Assembly (NCBI RefSeq): GCF_900105725.1
Contig: NZ_FNLM01000034.1
Coordinates: 3,968,001 to 4,032,000, forward strand
Length of the DNA: 64,000 nt
DNA from: Gordonia westfalica
GTDB taxonomy: Bacteria > Actinomycetota > Actinomycetes > Mycobacteriales > Mycobacteriaceae
Reading direction: 5' to 3'
Shown: positions 60,259 through 64,000 of the stretch, piece after piece
Layout: the number at the start of each line of letters is the position of its first letter
How positions within the stretch are numbered: the stretch's first letter is position 1
Position numbers and translations under genes: made by a program
Notes under the pieces: model-generated
Told to the model about the DNA's origin: nothing
What the model saw: the letters and a program-made list of their open reading frames with translations, nothing else
The model's database searches: none

Positions 60259-61539
60259 TCAGTACTCCTCGGCTCCGATGAGCGCGGCGTCGGGATCGAC
60301 GGTGTGCTTGGGTGCGGTCTTCACCAGCGACACTGCGACCAGCGCGACGACGCAATAGCCGGTGGCGAACCACCAGGGTGCGCCGTCGCCGAACCACTCG
60401 GCGAGGTAGGCGACGAGCACCGCGGCGACGGCCGCGCCTGCCCAGCGCAGGAAGCTGAAGCCGGCACTGGAGACCGACCGCGGGGTGTCTTTGCCGCCCG
60501 ACGACATGGCGAGGTCGGTGAACAGGGTGTTCAGGATGCCCGAGGGGAGTCCGGACAGGACGACGGCCAGTCCGATGAGCCAGACCTGATCGCTGAGGGT
60601 TCCGACGCCGGCAAGGGCCATCACTATGCCGTAGCCGGTGATCGCCACCAGCACGCCGCCCTTGTCGCCGATGACGCGTGCCAGCGGACCGGCCAGGAAG
60701 ACACCGGCGATCGCGGTGAGCAGGCCCCAGCCGAAGAAGACGAGACCGGCGTGGATCGGGCGGAGCCCCATGGCGATCGGCGCCCAGGCGATGACGGTGA
60801 ACAGTGCGCCGGTGTAGAAGGCGGAGCCGAAACCGGCGATCAGGAGCGTGCGATTACGGAGTGCCTTGAGCGGGTCGATGATCCGCACATGGGCGCGGGT
60901 GTTCCGCGGGCCGTCGGCGGGGAGCATCACCGCGCACAGCACCGCGCCGATGAACATGAGAACTGCGGTGCCGCCGAAGGGGGCGCGCCAGGTCCATTCG
61001 CCGAGCGTCGCACCGATCAGAGGTCCGACGGCGAGTCCGATGCCGAGCGCCGCCTCGTACATCATGATCGCGCCCTGCCGGCTGCCCTTCGCCGAGGAGA
61101 CGATGAACGCCAGTGCGGTGGCCAGGAACAATGCGTTACCCAGGCCCCAGATGACGCGGAAGGCGATCAGCTGATCGATGTTGCCGGCGAAGGCCGAGAT
61201 GCCCGCCGCGATGACGATCAGCACGAGGCCGACGGTCAGGGTCCGCTTGGGTCCGAAACGTGATGCGGCCCAACCGGTCAGGAGCATGGCGACGCACTGG
61301 ACGCCGACGTACACACCGAAGAGCAGGGTGAGCTTGTTCGGGGGAGCGTTCAGCGCCTGGGCGATGCTGTGCAGGATCGGGTCGACGAGGCCGATGCCCA
61401 TGAAGGCGATGGTGGCCGCGAAGGCGGTGATCCACACGGCCCTCGGCTGCTCGCGGAAGAACGACATCAGCGATGTCGGTTCCTCGGTGTCAGGGGTGGT
61501 GGCGGAGTTCGACGCGAGTTTGTCGTCGGTGACGGTCAT
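60259..61539 (-). CDS. MFS transporter, drug-exporter-like
   Basis: 426 aa with 12 hydrophobic segments. The loop motif GWAASRFGPKRTLTVGL between helices 2 and 3 and GLGNALFLATALAFI are typical of DHA-type drug/H+ antiporters; MGIGLVDPILHSIAQALNAP is a common start for this group. ATG with AGAGGA upstream. It is preceded by a MarR-family gene on the same strand (62 bp), which probably represses it. The substrate is unknown. Confidence 0.87.
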   Translation of the reverse strand: MTVTDDKLASNSATTPDTEEPTSLMSFFREQPRAVWITAFAATIAFMGIGLVDPILHSIAQALNAPPNKLTLLFGVYVGVQCVAMLLTGWAASRFGPKRTLTVGLVLIVIAAGISAFAGNIDQLIAFRVIWGLGNALFLATALAFIVSSAKGSRQGAIMMYEAALGIGLAVGPLIGATLGEWTWRAPFGGTAVLMFIGAVLCAVMLPADGPRNTRAHVRIIDPLKALRNRTLLIAGFGSAFYTGALFTVIAWAPIAMGLRPIHAGLVFFGWGLLTAIAGVFLAGPLARVIGDKGGVLVAITGYGIVMALAGVGTLSDQVWLIGLAVVLSGLPSGILNTLFTDLAMSSGGKDTPRSVSSAGFSFLRWAGAAVAAVLVAYLAEWFGDGAPWWFATGYCVVALVAVSLVKTAPKHTVDPDAALIGAEEY

Positions 61540-61601
61540 GAAGATCCTCTGAGCTGATGCTGTCGATATGGGACGAGATGGGCCGGATACGCCTCGACAG
61601 G

Positions 61602-62084
61602 TCAGGTCTTGGCCGCTGCGGATTGCGCGGCCGTGCGTTGCGCGGGGTGCTGGTCCAGCTCGTCGCGAAGTGCTCGCAGTGCGGGGGCCGCCGCGGCAAG
61701 CGCTTCGCGGTGTTCGACGCTGAGGTTGGCCAGTGCATTCGTGAGCGCGACATCGCGCCCGAGGCGTATCCGTTCGACCAGTTCCCGTCCGTGCTCGGTC
61801 AGGCCGACCAGAACTGCACGACGATCGGCCGGGTCGGGCCGGCGTTCGACGAGGCCGTGCTTGGTCATCCCGTCGACCACCGACGTCGCGGTGGGCATCC
61901 GGACGGACTCACGCTCGGCGAGCTCGCCCATGCGCATCCACCCGTGATCGGCGAGGACGTTCAGTGCCGAGGTCTGGGCGGCGGTCAGCTGGACCAGCGG
62001 CGCTCGGCGTCGCAGAGCCAGGTAGAGCCGCGTGATGGTCGGCCGGAGGGCCGAGGCGAGCTGTGCGGGATCTGGTGCGGACAC
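61602..62084 (-). CDS. MarR-family transcriptional regulator
   Basis: 160 aa winged-helix regulator. LVQLTAAQTSALNVLADHGW, then MRMGELAERESVRMPTATSV and the wing GLVERRPDPADRRAVLVGL are textbook MarR. The tail is Ala/Gln-rich. It precedes the MFS gene and probably controls it together with itself. GTG start at 62084; there is almost no leader between the palindromic operator and the start, and a TAGAAT -10-like hexamer on the minus strand ends 7 nt upstream, so the mRNA is likely leaderless. Confidence 0.9.
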   Translation of the reverse strand: MSAPDPAQLASALRPTITRLYLALRRRAPLVQLTAAQTSALNVLADHGWMRMGELAERESVRMPTATSVVDGMTKHGLVERRPDPADRRAVLVGLTEHGRELVERIRLGRDVALTNALANLSVEHREALAAAAPALRALRDELDQHPAQRTAAQSAAAKT

Positions 62085-62086
62085 AT

Positions 62087-62117
62087 TTAGAAATTCTAAT
62101 ACTTAGAACTTCGAAGT
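62087..62117. promoter_or_regulatory. two palindromes at the MarR promoter
   Basis: TTAGAAATTCTAA (62087-62099) is a perfect palindrome around a central A, and ACTTCGAAGT (62108-62117) is a second perfect one. They cover the likely -10 and start region of the marR gene, as expected for MarR autoregulation. The stretch is distinctly AT-rich compared with its surroundings. Confidence 0.65.
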
Positions 62118-62167
62118 AATACCCGACGGCGCTGTGAGGTCTCCGACACTTGGCCGGATGTCCCGCT

Positions 62168-62286
62168 GGTTGACAAGCTTGCGACGAGTGGGAGTCCTGC
62201 TGGTTGAGTAGGCGAGGAGCTTGCGACGAGTGGGAGTCCTGCTGGTTGAGTAGGCGAGGAGCTTGCGACGAGCCGTATCGAAACCA
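62168..62286 (+). repeat. tandem copies of the GGTTGAGTAGGCGAGGAGC intergenic repeat
   Basis: Units begin GGTTGA at 62168 (internally shortened), 62202 and 62244, period 42 bp. Each carries GAGCTTGCGACGAG; the last ends CCGTATCGAAACC, making GGTT...AACC inverted ends. It occupies most of the 228-bp gap between the marR start and the PhoX-like stop. Similar GGTTGAGTAG/TATCGAAACC repeats occur widely between genes in actinobacterial genomes; their role is not settled. Confidence 0.85.
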
Positions 62287-62312
62287 CCACGCGACCGACG
62301 CTCGGAATAAGG

Positions 62313-64000
62313 TCAGACGCCGATCGGGGTCCCACCATCGCGCCAGACCGCGACGACGGACGGCCGCGGCTGGGTGTTGCCGCCGTCGGGCCAGTGCGAT
62401 GCAGGGTTGTCCGCAGAGTGGTCGTCGAGTTCTCCGGGATGCTGCACGGCGATCAGGATGCGGTTGCTGTCGATGACCGGACCGCACGTCTCGGCGCCCT
62501 TGGGGACGGTCAGGAACTGCTTTGTCTCGCCGCGGCGGTCACCGTCGAGAGCGACGGCGAACAGGCCGTCGTTGGAGTCGAGGGCGTTGCCGTCGGTGGA
62601 GATCCACAGGTTGCCGTGGGGGTCGAAAGCGACGTTGTCGGGACACGAGATCGGGCTGACCTTGGTCTTGTCGAAGCCGCCGTAGTAGGTGTCGGCGGCG
62701 GCAGGGTCGCCGCAGACGAGCAGGAGTTCCCAGGTGAACTCCGTGCCGGTGTGGTTGTCGGTCATCTCCAGGATCTGACCGTTCTTGTTCTCGTTGCGGG
62801 GGTTCACGAGATCGGCGGCGGCCTTGCCGTCGGTGCCGCGGTCGCTGTTGTTGGTCAGTGCGCAGTACACCTTGCCGGTCTTCGGGTTCGGCTCGATGTC
62901 CTCGGGACGGTCCATCTTGGTGGCACCGACGGCGTCGGCGGCCTCGCGGGTGAACACCGCGACCGCGGCCGGCGACATGCCGGCGATGTACGACCGGGCC
63001 GTACCGTCGGCGTTGACGGTGAGCAGGGGCTTCCACGACCCTTTGCCCGCGAACTTGCCTGCCGCGGGCAGGGCGCCGGAACCGTCGACGGGTTCGGCGG
63101 TGAACGTCGCGACGTACAAGGTCCCCTCGTCGAGGATGCGCATGTTGTGTTCGCGCGCGGTCTTCGACAGTCCGCTCTTGATCTTTCGGCTCGACACGAA
63201 CTTGTAGATGTACTCGAACTTCTCGTCGTCACCGCTGTAGGCGACCACCGTGCCCTTGTCGGGCCCGCTGTCGACGACGTAGATGTTGGCCGATTCGTGT
63301 TTGAACCGGCCCATCGAACTGTGTTTGACGGGAACGGCTTTCGGGTCGTGCGGGTCGACTTCGACGATGTAGCCGAAGCGATTGGCCTCGTTGGGCTCGA
63401 CGGCCAGGTCGAAGCGTTTGTCGAAGCGGCCCCAGTGGTGTTCGTCGTCATCGTCGGCGAAGGAGTAGCGCTCGAGGCGTTCGGCGGCCGTCTTGTCGGT
63501 GACCTTGCCGGCGTTGGCGAAGTAGTTGTTGAAGTTCTCCTCACCGGAGAGCATCGTGCCCCACGGCGTCAGACCGCCCGAGCAGTTGGCGAAGGTGCCG
63601 AGAATGGTGGTGCCGGCGGGGTCGGCGGTGGTCCGGACGAACTCGCTGCCGGCGACAGGGCCGGTCAGCCGGAACGGACTCGCCGCGGTGAGGCGCTGAT
63701 TCCTGGGTCCGACAACGGTTTTCAGGGCGCCGGAACCGTTCTGCGCGACGACTTCGACAACGGCGATACCCACTGCGGCCATCGCGATCCGCGCCTGTTG
63801 CTCGGTCGGTTCACCGTCTTTGTAGCCGGTGAACATGAAGGGCTCGGTGGGGTATTCGAGGTTGGCGACGAGGTAGAAGTGTCCGGGTGCACCGTCGACG
63901 GGGATGAGTCCGGCGAAGTCGTTGTTGAAGCCGAACTGGCCGGCCTGGGCCTCGGGGGTCTGGTTGGCGAAGTCGAACTCCGGGGCGCCGGGCAGTACGG
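62313..64000 (-). CDS. PhoX-family (DUF839) phosphatase, 5' end outside the window
   Basis: 561 codons are visible; the start lies beyond position 64000, as the frame stays coding to the edge (GQFGFNNDFAG, FYLVANLEYPTEPFMFTGY). GTFANCSGGLTPWGTMLSGEENF, GYIVEVDPHDPKAVPVKHS, DRPEDIEPNPKTGKVYCALT and PDNVAFDPHGNLWISTDG are typical of PhoX beta-propeller alkaline phosphatases, which need calcium and iron and are exported by the Tat system. The signal peptide cannot be seen here. It would release phosphate from organic esters outside the membrane. Confidence 0.9.
   Translation of the reverse strand, partial: VLPGAPEFDFANQTPEAQAGQFGFNNDFAGLIPVDGAPGHFYLVANLEYPTEPFMFTGYKDGEPTEQQARIAMAAVGIAVVEVVAQNGSGALKTVVGPRNQRLTAASPFRLTGPVAGSEFVRTTADPAGTTILGTFANCSGGLTPWGTMLSGEENFNNYFANAGKVTDKTAAERLERYSFADDDDEHHWGRFDKRFDLAVEPNEANRFGYIVEVDPHDPKAVPVKHSSMGRFKHESANIYVVDSGPDKGTVVAYSGDDEKFEYIYKFVSSRKIKSGLSKTAREHNMRILDEGTLYVATFTAEPVDGSGALPAAGKFAGKGSWKPLLTVNADGTARSYIAGMSPAAVAVFTREAADAVGATKMDRPEDIEPNPKTGKVYCALTNNSDRGTDGKAAADLVNPRNENKNGQILEMTDNHTGTEFTWELLLVCGDPAAADTYYGGFDKTKVSPISCPDNVAFDPHGNLWISTDGNALDSNDGLFAVALDGDRRGETKQFLTVPKGAETCGPVIDSNRILIAVQHPGELDDHSADNPASHWPDGGNTQPRPSVVAVWRDGGTPIGV

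Overview
The window is high-GC DNA with actinobacterial features: frequent GTG starts, 4-bp ATGA/GTGA gene overlaps, a MurJ-pseudokinase fusion, the sigM-rsmA-trxB-trxA block, a DUF6049 protein, and the MoxR/DUF58/DUF4350/DUF4129 cassette. Gene content and order resemble the mycolic-acid bacteria (Mycobacteriales), and the intergenic repeats suggest a Gordonia-like genome. That name is an inference, not a search result. By comparison with M. tuberculosis gene order, the left end should lie close to the chromosome origin, just outside the window. I see no tRNA, rRNA, CRISPR array, IS element or prophage.

Layout. 35-3124 (minus): trxA, trxB, rsmA, a possible 51-aa gene, sigM. 3221-7058: a nitrile hydratase operon (activator, alpha, beta), a TetR regulator and a divergent sterol-desaturase-family gene, placed between sigM and murJ, which are neighbours in M. 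tuberculosis. 7042-14955 (minus): murJ-pseudokinase, DUF6049, Nudix; then pcnA. 16632-19743: lipid kinase, TetR and glpD, as at the M. tuberculosis glpD1 locus. 19750-28039: EgtE-like PLP enzyme, an Asp-rich repeat protein, MFS/YqgE pair, secreted CocE-type hydrolase and small membrane genes. 28157-33070: leuS and an alkylsulfatase. 33207-43188: TfoX-like gene, acyl-CoA dehydrogenase, M20 hydrolase, then the RDD/SpoIIM/DUF58/MoxR/DUF4350/DUF4129 group. 43380-46590: ketosteroid-isomerase-like gene behind a KstR-type box, an SDR, and a GH63 glucosylglycerate-hydrolase-like gene.

The most interesting region is 46781-59443, all on the plus strand. A GlnR-like box precedes a cupin gene and five overlapping genes that encode two sets of heme-dependent oxidative N-demethylase (dimethylamine-monooxygenase type) components. 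One catalytic subunit is fused to a DmmA-like zinc-ribbon module. Next come an ammonium transporter, a strong terminator, a second GlnR-like box and promoter, a gamma-glutamylmethylamide-synthetase-like enzyme, three N-methylglutamate-synthase-like genes (the first frameshifted), and an XRE-cupin regulator. My reading is a nitrogen-controlled system that demethylates secondary amines, captures methylamine or ammonium on glutamate and recycles the nitrogen. No N-methylglutamate dehydrogenase lies in the window.

The right end (59481-64000, minus) has an EthD-like protein, an MFS exporter with a MarR regulator, and a PhoX-type phosphatase cut by the window edge. Short intergenic repeats of two families, plus a pair of long palindromes, occur at several places.
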